Source of the DNA: Paragordius varius
Taxonomy: Eukaryota; Nematomorpha
NCBI GenBank assembly: GCA_964247055.1
Contig: OZ176054.1
Location: forward strand, 5,022,001-5,086,000
Direction: 5' to 3'
Length of the DNA: 64,000 nt
In this document: one piece after another, positions 1 to 10,310 of the stretch
Numbering within the stretch: the stretch's first letter is position 1
Layout: each line of letters starts with the position of its first letter
Translations under genes and position numbers: made by a program
Notes under the pieces: model-generated
What the model was told of the DNA's origin: nothing
Seen by the model: only the letters and a program-made list of their open reading frames with translations
Databases searched by the model: none

Positions 1-167
1 AAAATCATTTTAATGTAGGAAAATTTTTCTACATTTCAAATCGGGTAAAAAATAAATATTATCAATTAAAAAAAATTTAAGTATCAATATGGTCATAGGG
101 GAATTTTAAAGCACACTTATGGCCGTATGCGGTCCGCGGTCCGCGGGCCGCGGTTTGAGTATCACTG
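1..167 (-). mobile_element. hAT element end, truncated by the window edge (copy of 30829-30995)
   Basis: This is the 5' end (in element orientation) of the hAT element described at 28,879-30,995. It contains the GC-rich subterminal run ending in gagtatcactg at 157-167, followed by the target duplication ctttagaa at 168-175. Confidence 0.85.
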
Positions 168-510
168 CTTTAGAAACTTGGAGAATCATTGTAAAAGAAA
201 TTATATTTTACAGGTAAAAACTAGTGCTCTTTCATACTTTTTGTGCGTCATATCAAACACTTCAACGTTTTTTGTCATTTTAGCTCTATCAGCCTGACTT
301 GATTTGACTATTCCCCCTGAAATCCATATTTGATTTTCATGAACACATGCTGCTAAAGCCATATTACAGTCTGGTATAGATTCTATGCATTTTCATTCCT
401 TTTTCAACAAATCATAGCTTTCAACCAAATCTAGTTGACTTTAAATTTTACAAAAATTAAAAATGAAACTCTAGAATTATAAAAAAATGGATAGGAAAAC
501 AAACCCGCAG

Positions 511-513
<3 letters not shown>

Positions 514-541
<28 letters not shown>
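514..541. repeat. (TA)n microsatellite
   Basis: About 14 uninterrupted TA units in kelch intron 5, of identical length in the duplicate at 31,342-31,369. Confidence 0.9.
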
Positions 542-545
<4 letters not shown>

Positions 546-1999
546 TTCATAAAATAATTTAAAATGATTGATAATGTAACAGAGTTACTGATTTACGTTT
601 AATTTATACGAGACGTCTGTAGTACTAAACTAATTTTTTCCTATATATATTTTGAATGATTGATACTTGAATTTACAAATATAACTTATATTCAGAATCA
701 GCTCCCCCAAGCACATATATTTTCCCATTATGAACGAGCATTAGATGGTCGTATCGTTCTTTCGTCATATTTTGCAATTTAATCCATTTTCTATGTTGGA
801 ATTTATGCAATTCATTTCAGGTTTTGTCGTTCGGGAGAGTGCCTTCTAAAATAAAATAAAATTTCTGGTGATATACAGTAAAAATAGATATACGGACAAA
901 ACTTAATATAAAGACATTTTTTTCAAATAACAACCATACTTTTCCTAACCATAATTTTTCCCTTATAAACTATTTATTTACTATATAATTGATTGTGTTA
1001 CAGTTTAATTACTATTTCATAGTTTACAGTTTCGATGAGTTATATTAAAAAAATTAATATATAAAAGGTATGGTTGTCTTTTGGAACAAAATATTTGTCT
1101 TTATATTTTGTTCTGTCCGTATTTTAATTTTAACTGTATTTTTACAGTATTCACTTCTATATTTAACATAAAAATATTGGAAAGTTTTTAATTATGCTAG
1201 ATATAGATCCGTTTGGATTTACAAGCACAAGCTCAGAGAAACTTAGATCAAATTGAACATATATTTTAAAACGTTTTGCTCAAATTATATGCATTACATT
1301 TCATGAAGTCAATAAATATTTAATAAAATGGCTATACCAGAAATATATATAATATTGTCAATTACACAGGCTGCATGGTGGCAAAGTGGATACGGTAATT
1401 CAAATCCAAATTTTGACCAAACACTGGATGCAGGATTAAATAAAAAACATTTCTTTCGCAAATCACTTTCGATCAAGGTATCGCCCGATGTCCCACCAAT
1501 ACTTAGGATGTATTCTTTAGCCTAAAATACAATATTTAAAATATTCTTAGCATTGTTATTATTTATTATCGCCTTCATTGGTAGAAAATTGTGATTAAAT
1601 AAATTACGTTAAACAAGCTTGAACTTTTTTTCATGCATATAAGACATTGTTTGGATATCTCAGCATGTGGCGATTTTCGAGGAGGTGGTATTTCAAAAAA
1701 TACTTTATCCAATTGACCGTTTTCTTTACATGTTTGATACCTAATTGAATTATATAGTATCAACCAATTTACAGGTCCATAATTGGTTTCATATTTACAA
1801 TTCACAATTCCAATAAATTTGCTATATTTATACAAATGACATTTAAAGTTTGTTTATTTTTAAAGCTGTACTAGTTGAAAAAATTGTGTCTTGTCAAAAC
1901 ATATTGTCAATATATTATTTTATATTTAGTAAATGAGTTATTTGTATCCCGCCAAAAATTTCAAATATCTTTTATTATGACTACTTCTTTAAACCAGGT

Positions 2000-2204
2000 A
2001 ATACAAATCGCTTTGTGGGCCGCATTTTCGCTTCATAAAATCTGATGTGTCGCATTCGTCAAATATATTTAGGCATTAATCAAATTTTTATTAAATTTCA
2101 AACATACATAAAATGTACAGTAAGGAAACTTAATTAAAGAAATTGGTAAAACTTTGTATTTGAGAACCCGCGGGTTTTGGAGGGTCGCATGTTACATACC
2201 TCTG
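2000..2204 (-). mobile_element. Solo hAT-like end in kelch intron 2
   Basis: Read inverted it begins cagaggtatgtaacatgcga and contains aacccgcgggtt and ggccgca blocks typical of the GC-rich subterminal zone of several animal hATs. No coding remnant. It is duplicated at 32,828-33,032. Confidence 0.5.
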
Positions 2205-2783
2205 CTTTAAACTATGCATAAATTCAAAAGTAAAATATTTTGATTCAATATTTGTTTATGTAAAAAAACTTAAAGGGATTGGAGTACCAAAATGCCTTGT
2301 GAAAATGATGTGCACAAAATGGACTTAATCCCAAGTATTCTTTCCCATCCTCTAATGCCGATAGCAAATCCGGAACATCAATATAAACCATACGGACACG
2401 TTCAAATATCTTATTACTGAATTTCATTCTTCCTTCTTTGTCAGCATGAATCCATCGAATTGCTGCTCTTAGAACATCTACCTATTGAATAAAATATTTT
2501 AGATTTTTCAAATTTGGATATTGACTTCATATTATTAAACCAGCACGGCCTAATCCAAACAATAACTTTTAACAAGTGTAAAAATATTATTTACTTACCA
2601 AAAATTAAAAAACCTAGGCCAAATAGGTCCGGATTTTACATAGGAAAGTTTGAACCAGAATCAATTATATATAATATATTATTTTAAAATTCAATTAATT
2701 GGCTTTACGGTAAAATATCATCAGTTTAATTTAGTGTATGTTATGGATTTTACTTAACACTTTGATACAAATAAAAGTATCTA

Positions 2784-3325
2784 AATACCCTAGACTATAT
2801 ATAAGTGATATTTTAACTAACTAGTGAAAGAAACGGTTTTAATTTAAATTTAAACTTCTATCCTAATAAATAATAAAATATGTCGAAATCAAAATAAAAT
2901 TTAGCTTTAAAAAAAACGTCCCATATTAAATTACTTCGACGCAATTTTACAACTTTTTTGGAAACTATCGTGTTTATTTAATTTTTATATTAAAGCTATT
3001 TTATTTAAATCACATCAAACATTGAGAAAGAGAAAAAGTAGTTTATTTTGTGTTATTTTAAAATTAAACTAATTAATGCACACATGTAATGTAGACTAAA
3101 TTTTAAATTTGGGTATTATTTTAAAATAAGTTATATTAAGTATATTTGAATAATTTATTTTGTATTTCCGTTTATTAATGTTATATAAATGCAAACTTTT
3201 GTAATGGTTACAATTTATTCCATATTTTTTGAACTATTTATTTTTAAACAGGCTTGAGGTATCTAACGACCCCAATTTGAATCGAAGGATTGAAATAAAT
3301 TTGTTGTATACAAGAGTTTAAAGAA
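2784..3325. mobile_element. MITE family 2 copy in kelch intron 1 (left unit)
   Basis: The left part has tatctaaataccctagac and the right part ggtatctaacgaccccaatt followed by tgaatcgaagg. The same motifs bracket 56,985-57,533 and 59,552-59,882, and the interior (acatyaaacattgaga-like, tttaaacagg) aligns among them. The left end is eroded. It is duplicated at 33,612-34,153. Confidence 0.55.
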
Positions 3326-3603
3326 ATTAATAAATACCTCTTTGTCCACAGATAAATAATCATTTTCAATTTTTTTATGGTGGACGCGTCTAGCTAAATG
3401 AAAGTTTTACTACATACCAAATCAATAAATTTTTCCGTTAAAATTCTTTGATATTTATCATCAAGAACTGTGAGAGCCGGTACTTTTTTTAACTCGTCCA
3501 ATGCTTTACATATATCATCCATTGGTGTTTATATAACATAAATTAGAACATAACTACACATGATTAAAAAATTAATATTAAAAAAATTTTATGATTTAAA
3601 CAG

Positions 3604-3700
3604 GACCATTTTGCTTGGATAGCAGCGAAATTCTTCAGATACCCTGTAATGATATTAAATATGAATACCGGGCTCATTATCCGGATGAAAAAAGATGAAG
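3604..3700 (+). other. Possible lone exon, 97 nt
   Basis: An acceptor-like tttaaacag precedes this segment and a strong donor (gtgagt) follows it. Frame 1 is open across it (starts DHFAWIAAKFFRYPV). It lies 80 bp upstream of the kelch start codon on the opposite strand and next to a foldback element. I found no partner exon, and the minus strand is also open here, so this may be chance or a transposon remnant. It is duplicated at 34,432-34,528. Confidence 0.2.
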
Positions 3701-3764
3701 GTGAGTTTTGTTTTTACAGTATGTTTGTAATTTAATTATTAAAACATTTATCGGAGCTAATAAT

Positions 3765-4410
3765 ATACCATTTGCACTTCAAGAGTGTCCTTGACTTCAA
3801 GTTGGTCCTTACACACTTCGAGTTGGTCCTTAAACAGTTCAAGTTGGTTCTTGATCATTTCAAGTTGGGCCTTAAACAGTTCAAGTTGGTCCTTGAATAT
3901 TTCAAGTTGGTTCTTGAACATTTCAAGTTGGTCCTTGAACATTTCAAGTTGGTCTTTGAACATTTCAAGTTAGTCCTTAACCAGTTCAAGTTGGTCCTTG
4001 AATAATTCAAGTTGGTCCTTAAAATTTTGATTTAACCATAATTTTTGCATTATTTTTTATTTTATTATTTATTAACCTAATTTTCTTTATTTATTATGTA
4101 TTTAATCATTTAAAAATAAAATTTTTTATTGAATCACTTTTTTGTTTCAAACTATTTATTTTCAATTAAACAAAACTAAATAAAGATATACAGTTTCTCA
4201 AAGAAAAAAGTTGATATCGATTTAAAATTTATGTTAAATAATAGAAAATATGTTAAAAACAATCAAATAGATTATTTACGATATGATTGATAAAAGTTAA
4301 AAACAAAACAAAAAAGTCAAAGGACAAACTTGAACTGTTCAAGGACCAACTTGAAATGTTTAAGGATCAACTTGAAGTGTTCAAGGACACTTTTGAAGTG
4401 CAAATGGTAT
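3765..4410. mobile_element. Foldback-type element with arms of 21-bp tandem repeats (left copy)
   Basis: The outer ends ataccatttgcacttcaa and their inverted form (ending caaatggtat at 4410) enclose a left arm of about twelve 21-bp units (consensus tcaagttggtccttgaacat) at 3,780-4,030 and a short right arm of inverted units at 4,316-4,400. The A+T-rich middle holds no gene. Because 21 is a multiple of three, the units stay open in several frames and yield a heptad-like FKDQLEM repeat. I read this as a by-product rather than a protein. The structure resembles foldback elements whose terminal repeats are internally repetitive. Confidence 0.75.
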
Positions 4411-4600
4411 CATATATATTTAATTCATTAATTATTTGGTTTAGTCAACAATATAATCTTCAATATTTAACTATTCATTACCTTTTTACGTCCTCATTTT
4501 GGGTAGTTTTATATCCCACCCGATTTTGTATATAAAATACAGTTTTGAAAGTTATTTTAGTTAAAATTTAATTATCAGACACTGTTCTCATGTACTAGAT

Positions 4601-6545
4601 CAGGGCTTCTTAAACTATGGGTCGCGACTAGGGTTGTGCTGACCTGGTCTTGACTACTTATTTTTTAACCACGGTTATTAAAAAAACAGCTGTTTTTTTC
4701 AACAATTGCTAGTATTTTTTAGAAGAGAGTAAGATTTTATTATTTAATATATTTTTTAAAAAATAAAAATTAAATATTTAAATATGCCTTAACAATACAA
4801 TAAAAATTGTTAAACATGCATCGTTATAACATTTGCATTTAAGCAATTTTAGTTATTTCCAAAAACAAAACAATCAGGCACTTTACAAAACATGCAATTA
4901 TTATATAAGTAAACCAAAAAAATGAAAAACCCTATAATTTAATATTTTATGAAAGAAAATGTAAAACAAACTAGGTAAAATTTTATTTGAATCCAGTATT
5001 AAAAGCTATGTTTTGAAGATTCGGAAGGCCACAAACATGTGGCAAAATTCATTTAAAAACAAATTTCTTGATTATATTTGATTGAAAATATTTGTAAGTA
5101 AATATTAAAAAAATTGTATAATACAAACCTTTAAGAAAAACATGACATTATTAGTGAAACGCAAATGTAATTCGAATATTATTTTGACAATCCAATATCG
5201 CATGATACTTACTTAAGTAAAAGGTGGTCATGACCGTGGTCAAGTCCATGGTCTGACTGGATCTACCGGACATTTTTGAAAAAGCCGTCAAATGCTTAAC
5301 CCTAGTCGCGATCCCATTTGGGGTCGCGAGTGATAAAAATACAATTATACAATAAATGTTTTTTAACTTGTAAAATATATATTTAAAGAAAAATAACAAT
5401 CATCGTAGATAATAAACCGAATAATTCTGAAAAATATTATCAAAAAATTTGTTATTGTTATTTCGAAGAAACTATATAAACATTTAGTGTTATTTTCATT
5501 TAGCCATTGTATGATTGTGAAGAAGAGCATGTTATTCCGTATTAGTCAGTTTAAAAAAATTACCATTTATACTCGTATATTGTTGGATTTACCACCAGCC
5601 AGTTTAAATAAATTTATTTATATCGATGAAAGTATTAGTGTTATAAAACACAAATTGCCAAGGCATTTAACGATTTTTAAAGATTTTATGTTTATTATTG
5701 TGTTTTTAATAAATCGATTTAAATATTTCTCAAGTTTTATAACAATTATCATCAACTACATAATTTTTCCTCACATAACAAACAGGTATTTATAGTATTA
5801 AATTATTGGAAAATGTGAATTTGCTGCTTTTTATCAAAATGACTTGTGGCTTATCCAAGCTGTGTTATTTGTCAGATGTTTTGCGAAGTTAAACGATTTT
5901 AACTAGTCTCTTCAAGGAAAAAATAGAAATATAATTACCTCAAACGATAAAATTGAAAGTTTTATTCAAAATATCAGTATTTGGAAAAGTAGGGTCGAAA
6001 ATTCGATTGTTTTTCAGTGTAGACAATTTTGTAATTGAGAAAATTCAATGTAAACTTTAATTGCAAAAACTATTCACTTAAAAGCGCTAGAAAAACAGTT
6101 CCGGACATATTTTATTTTAAGTATTGATAAAAGCCGTTTTGGTTCCATACATATTATATTCAAATATTGATAAAAGTCGTTTTGGATTGGATTAAGAGAG
6201 ATTGATCATCTGCCACAAGCTCAAGAGGAATTTGCTGATTATTCGTGTGATTCAACCTTAAAATTAAAATTCCAAAAAAAGCCCTTGACTGAATTCTGGA
6301 TCAGAACTAGAACTGAATTATCCACAATCGCTGATATGGCGCTAAATGTACTTCTGCCATTCAACACCACATGTTTATGGGAAGTTACTTTCTCAGCTTA
6401 AACACACATTAAATCTTAATATCGTTCAGCGATAAAAAATATTGAAGAGGTCTTACGTCCAGCAGTTTCATACATTACACTAAGATTTCATTTGTTATGC
6501 AATAAAAAACAGGCTCATCTCCATCTCATTAAATTTTTAACGTAA
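4601..6545 (+). mobile_element. ZBED5/Buster-like hAT relic (left copy)
   Basis: The 5' end is cagggcttcttaaactatgg at 4601, continuing into gggtcgcga, a terminal sequence style known from Buster/ZBED5-type hATs. It is split by a nested MITE at 4,629-5,304. Plus-strand coding remains follow: a SLQGKNRNIITSNDKIESF segment near 5,910-5,960, and a C-terminal block (FWIRTRTELSTIADMAL, LLPFNTTCLWEVTFSA, then KKQAHLHL) at about 6,280-6,540, which is the hATC end of this group. In-frame stops are present. I could not place a matching 3' terminal repeat. Confidence 0.75.
4629..5304. mobile_element. hAT MITE family 1, 676 bp, nested in the Buster-like relic (left copy)
   Basis: The ends are tagggttgtgc and its inverted form (aaccctagt side). 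Flanking octamers are gtcgcgac (4621-4628) and gtcgcgat (5305-5312), 7 of 8 identical, as expected of a hAT 8-bp target duplication. No transposase frame is present. The subterminal regions hold ggtcatgacc-type palindromes shared with the copies at 26,405 and 55,273. Confidence 0.85.
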
Positions 6546-6892
6546 CTCTAATTTAATATTTGCTGTAATAACATTTTTGATTTTGTACTAATTGATTTAC
6601 CTATCTAGAAGTTTAAAATACATAATGAGTAAAATTCGTTTAATTTTATTGTATCAACTATTAGCCGTAATTATATTCATTGAAACATAGTTGTTTAAAT
6701 GAAATCAAAGGTAAACTATTTACTTTTCCAGACTTAGTTTGCATAATACGCAGGCAATATTGGTTAATTGATAAAATAACAAAAATGTTGTTAACTATAT
6801 TATATATATACATGTAAAATTTTTATCAATTTCTTCTACTGTATGTTGAAAATATGTTAATAATTCTTAGATTTGCTCTCAAACATTTACAC

Positions 6893-9782
6893 CAGTGATA
6901 CTCAAACCGCGGCCCGCGGGCCGCATGCGGCCCTAAGAGTGCTTTAAAATTGCTCTATGACCATATCGATATTTATATTATTTTATTAACACATAAACGA
7001 ATTTTCGATTATTTTAATATTAATTGATTTTCTTTAGAAATTTTGGTAGTTTTTATTTTTTACCCAATTCGAAATGTAAAAAATTTTCCTACATTAAAAT
7101 AATTTCAAATTTTTGGCACACGTTGCTTCTGTGTCTGTGGTCTATTTTCTTTTCTATTTTGAAATTTTTTTTGCAATCCTTTTTTGTATTTAAGCAAGCC
7201 TTTCACTTAAACTTGCATATACATATTCTTTTCATAGCTCCCTCCTCATTTTTTATAACTCTTTCCCATAAATTATTTTTCAAATAAACATCATTAAATT
7301 TCAACTTGTTTTTTTATAGCGTAATATTTTTTGAAAAAATTTTCGTAATATTTAAACATAAATTCAAAGGATGACATCTAATGCTAAAAAACGTAAATTA
7401 TCCGATGAATATCGCCCTTTAAAAAGAATGGGAAGATGAATTCTTTGTCGTTTAAAATATAAATGTTGTTATTATATATGGAATAATTCAGCAAAAATAA
7501 TATAAATTTATTATAATATTTCGATTACTACAAGTAATCTTTGTCAAACGTAAAAATAAAATAAAATTATAAATTAAAATTTAAATTATAAAGTAAAAAT
7601 ATTTAATGAGATATGAAACTAAAAAAACATGTGTGTATTGTTAATAAGAAAAAAATTTGTAATGTTATTAATATTATTAAGATCCTTTTTTCTGTTCATT
7701 ATATTTCCTTCTTTGTTAATATAAAAACTTTCCTTCAATATTCTTTTTGTTCTATTTTCCTCTGTATCGACAACTTCGGCATCCCAGTTTATTTTATGTT
7801 TACATTTAAAGGCATGATATGCCAAAGCCGAATCATTAGTTTTATTCTTGCTAACTGCCGTTTTGTGTTCTTTTATCCTAACATCTAGTCCTCTTTTTGT
7901 TTGTCACCTGCCTTATATGTAAGGAGAACATAATTATAAAAAAATACAATATTGAAAGAATTTTACAATCCATTTTTCTCATAAATTACCAGAAAATCAT
8001 GTAGAAAAACGAAAAATATAAAAAGATTAAGGAATTAAACCAGAAAGGATAATCTATTATGTCCATAGCTTTCTCCCAGGAAAAAGTTGTATAATTAGCT
8101 ACGTATGAAATTTGTTATATTTTAGGAAAAAATATGAAACCGTTTGTTGATTGCCAACTAAAAGAATGTCTAATAAATGGTTGCACCTTTTTATTTGATA
8201 AATTCCATATAAAGATCAAATCATGAGGCAAATTAAAAACTTCAACTTTCTGCAACATGTGCTCGACGCATTGAAGATATGTCTAAATATATTTTTAACA
8301 ATACAATATTGGCTTTGAAAAACAGCAAATATTTTGGTAATGCTATTGATTCTAGCACTGATATTAGTACAACACCTCAATGTGCGCTCTTCGTAAGATT
8401 TTGCAACGACAACATAATCAACGAATATTTAAAATTTTTACCAATAAATAATACCACGAAAGGAAGTGATTTTCTCGAAATAATTAACACCTTTTTCGAT
8501 AATAATGATATATCTATGAAAAAATGGTGTCAATCTGCACAGATGGCTGTCCCTCTATGATTGGAATAACCAAAGGATTTATTCCTCTTTTGTAAAACAA
8601 ATATAATTTACAAAATATTTTATCCTTTCACTGCTTTATTCATCAAACTTGGTTTCGCGTGTAAAAGATGAATCACTCAATTCAGTAACGGTTGTGGATA
8701 TAGTTAACCGCATCCGTGGCAGAGAATTCAACCGCTGTAAATTCAAAAACCTCCTGAAAGATATCGACAGTGAGTTTAATTATATTCTTTTGTACACCGC
8801 TGTGAGATGGTTATAGCAAAGTATTAAATAGATTTTTTGTTTTAAGACATGAAATTCTATTATTTATAAAAGATAACAGAAAGTTTGACGAGGAAATTAG
8901 TAACATATGGTAGGTTTTATTAGCCTACCTTTGAAACATTACTTATAAATTTTTTTAATAAGTCGTCCAGGAAGCAAAATAATAACCCAAATTGTTAATG
9001 TAATATCTTTTAAAAATTAATAATATAAACTAGATTTTATAAATTAAACACTCCTATATTTTCCAACACTTAAAACGATTCATAAAAAATATATGGAATT
9101 TACCGCGGAGATTAATTTAATAATAGATCATCTAACATTTTTATCTAATGAGATATAATTTAGATTTCAAAAATTAAATTATATTAAAAATTGCTTAAAA
9201 CTCGTGGAAAATCCATGGCATATGGATATATTAAATATTAAACAACTTGAGAGCATTTCGGTTTTGATCAGGCGCATATTATTGAAGACTTTGTAGGTTT
9301 AAAAATTCCAATTTGGATATTCAAAGAGAATCGTTGAGAAGAAAGATATGTAGAGTTTTGGCAAGATGTGCCAAATAAATATGAAAATATATAAAAATGT
9401 GCCCAAGTTATCCTAACTCTTTTTCACGTGTGAGACGTCATATTCAAAAATAAAATATACATACAGAAACCGCTTAACCGATGATCATATGGACGTATTA
9501 AGATTGGCCTGTCATGAGGTGAAACCAAATTTGTCAAAAATATTTGTTAATATCGAAATAAAAATTGTTATCAAAATATTTTAATTTTTTAAACAAAATG
9601 GTAAACCAGATTTTAGCTGGATTTACATGCGATCCGCAAAAAATTCATTGTGCTGACTTAGAGTATAAATATCTTCATATGTGTTAAATAGCTATAGAAT
9701 ATATGCCATTATAAGGTTCATGGCCCTCGAAAAAAAAATATATTTTATTTGCCCCGTCAAATTTTTTTGGTGAGTACCACTG
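6893..9782 (+). mobile_element. Degenerate hAT element with Penelope-like insert (left copy)
   Basis: The ends are cagtgatactc (6893) and gagtaccactg (ends 9782), matching the hAT element at 28,879 in opposite orientation. Flanking octamers atttacac and gtataaac agree at only 5 of 8 positions, so the insertion is old. Transposase remains on the plus strand: MTSNAKKRKLSDE at 7371, an open segment at 8279-8560 (AIDSSTDISTTPQCALFVRF), a YTAVRWL remnant near 8,800 and an eroded hATC block near 9,420-9,540. Stops and frameshifts are frequent. A Penelope-like fragment sits at 7,620-7,905. Confidence 0.85.
7620..7905 (-). pseudogene. Penelope-like element fragment, GIY-YIG endonuclease region (left copy)
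   Basis: The minus-strand frame reads QTKRGLDVRIKEHKTAVSK, then SALAYHAFKCKHKINWD, then KRILKESFYINKEGN and MNR. That succession (R-x-x-EH-K; A-x-H-x-x-x-x-H-x-I-x-W; KR-x-x-KE-x-x-x-I; x-N-R) is characteristic of the C-terminal GIY-YIG endonuclease module of Penelope-like retroelements and related reverse-transcriptase elements. The N-terminal GIY-YIG strand and the reverse transcriptase are missing. It lies inside the hAT element at 6,893-9,782 on the opposite strand, so it is probably a later truncated insertion. Confidence 0.7.
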
Positions 9783-10139
9783 GTATAAACTGAGGGAGCT
9801 ATGTTTTCCTTTAATATTGGTTTCGCTCTGAATTTTTATTTTTTAATATAAACCTTCAAGTACACTAGCTGCCGAGCAAAGAAGAAATAATGGGTTATCG
9901 TTGATATTCATAATTTTTTAAAATAACTCTAGATTTATGATTTATTTCTTTATATATATATATATAGAGATTAAATGGACATCTTGGGTTAAGTTTATAT
10001 TTTAAGTGCATGTAAAAAACCCCTAGAAAATGAAACAAATATCAAACTTGGTTATCATAAATTACATGCGCATGTTGTAGGTAAAATGTTCAAGAATAAT
10101 ATTTTGCATCTTAATTATAAATTAAAAATTCTTACAATA

Positions 10140-10310
10140 CAGTAGCGTATGCAGTAAAAGATTGTCAGTGCAAAATAATCTTAATGAACACAAAACAGGG
10201 GGACAATTTTCATATATTAATTATCATTCAGTCCTATTTATAAACATATCCATAATATCCCCCTATTAAGATTATTTTGCACTAACAATCTTTTACTGCA
10301 TACGCTACTG
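10140..10310. mobile_element. Tc1/mariner-like MITE, 171 bp (left copy)
   Basis: The terminal inverted repeats are about 44 bp long, begin cagtagcgtatgcagtaaaa, and differ at one position. TA dinucleotides flank both ends (10138-10139 and 10311-10312), the Tc1/mariner target signature. A single related end, cagtagcatatgc, occurs near 11,808. Confidence 0.85.

Larger units (their letters stand above)
238..3522 (-). pseudogene. BACK/kelch-repeat gene, exons 1-6 of 8 (left copy, runs off the window)
   Basis: Exons on the minus strand: 3418-3522, 2270-2481, 1608-1821, 1338-1521, 686-845, 238-438. All joins have GT-AG borders and matching phases. The start is the ATG at 3520-3522; no acceptor precedes it. 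Exon 2 carries a BACK-like domain (VLRAAIRWIHADKEGR, then FERVRMVYIDVPDLL). Exons 4-6 carry kelch blades with the usual Gly-Gly turns (YILSIGG, KIYVLGG, QIWISGG). Two in-frame TGA codons interrupt it, at 817-819 and 393-395; the second stands where a kelch blade expects Trp. No BTB domain is visible upstream. KLHL proteins normally act as Cullin-3 substrate adaptors through BTB, so without BTB and with two stops this is probably a decaying paralogue. The last two exons should lie to the left of the window. Confidence 0.75.

Noticed and set aside
1328-1525. 65-codon plus-strand open frame
   Set aside because: It is the antisense shadow of kelch exon 4 (1338-1521, minus strand), which fits splice sites and kelch motifs.
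3757-4005. Coiled-coil-like proteins from the FKDQLEM repeat in several overlapping frames
   Set aside because: All frames are products of a 21-bp repeat in a foldback element. No start context, splice partner or non-repeat domain supports translation.
3780-4030. CRISPR-like regular array
   Set aside because: The repeats are contiguous 21-bp units with no unique spacers, in a eukaryotic genome.
5487-5795. 102-codon plus-strand frame as a gene
   Set aside because: It lies within the Buster-like hAT relic, has no recognisable domain, and may be part of eroded transposase or leader sequence.
7613-7888. 91-codon plus-strand frame
   Set aside because: It is antisense to the Penelope-like endonuclease fragment, which has recognisable motifs on the minus strand.
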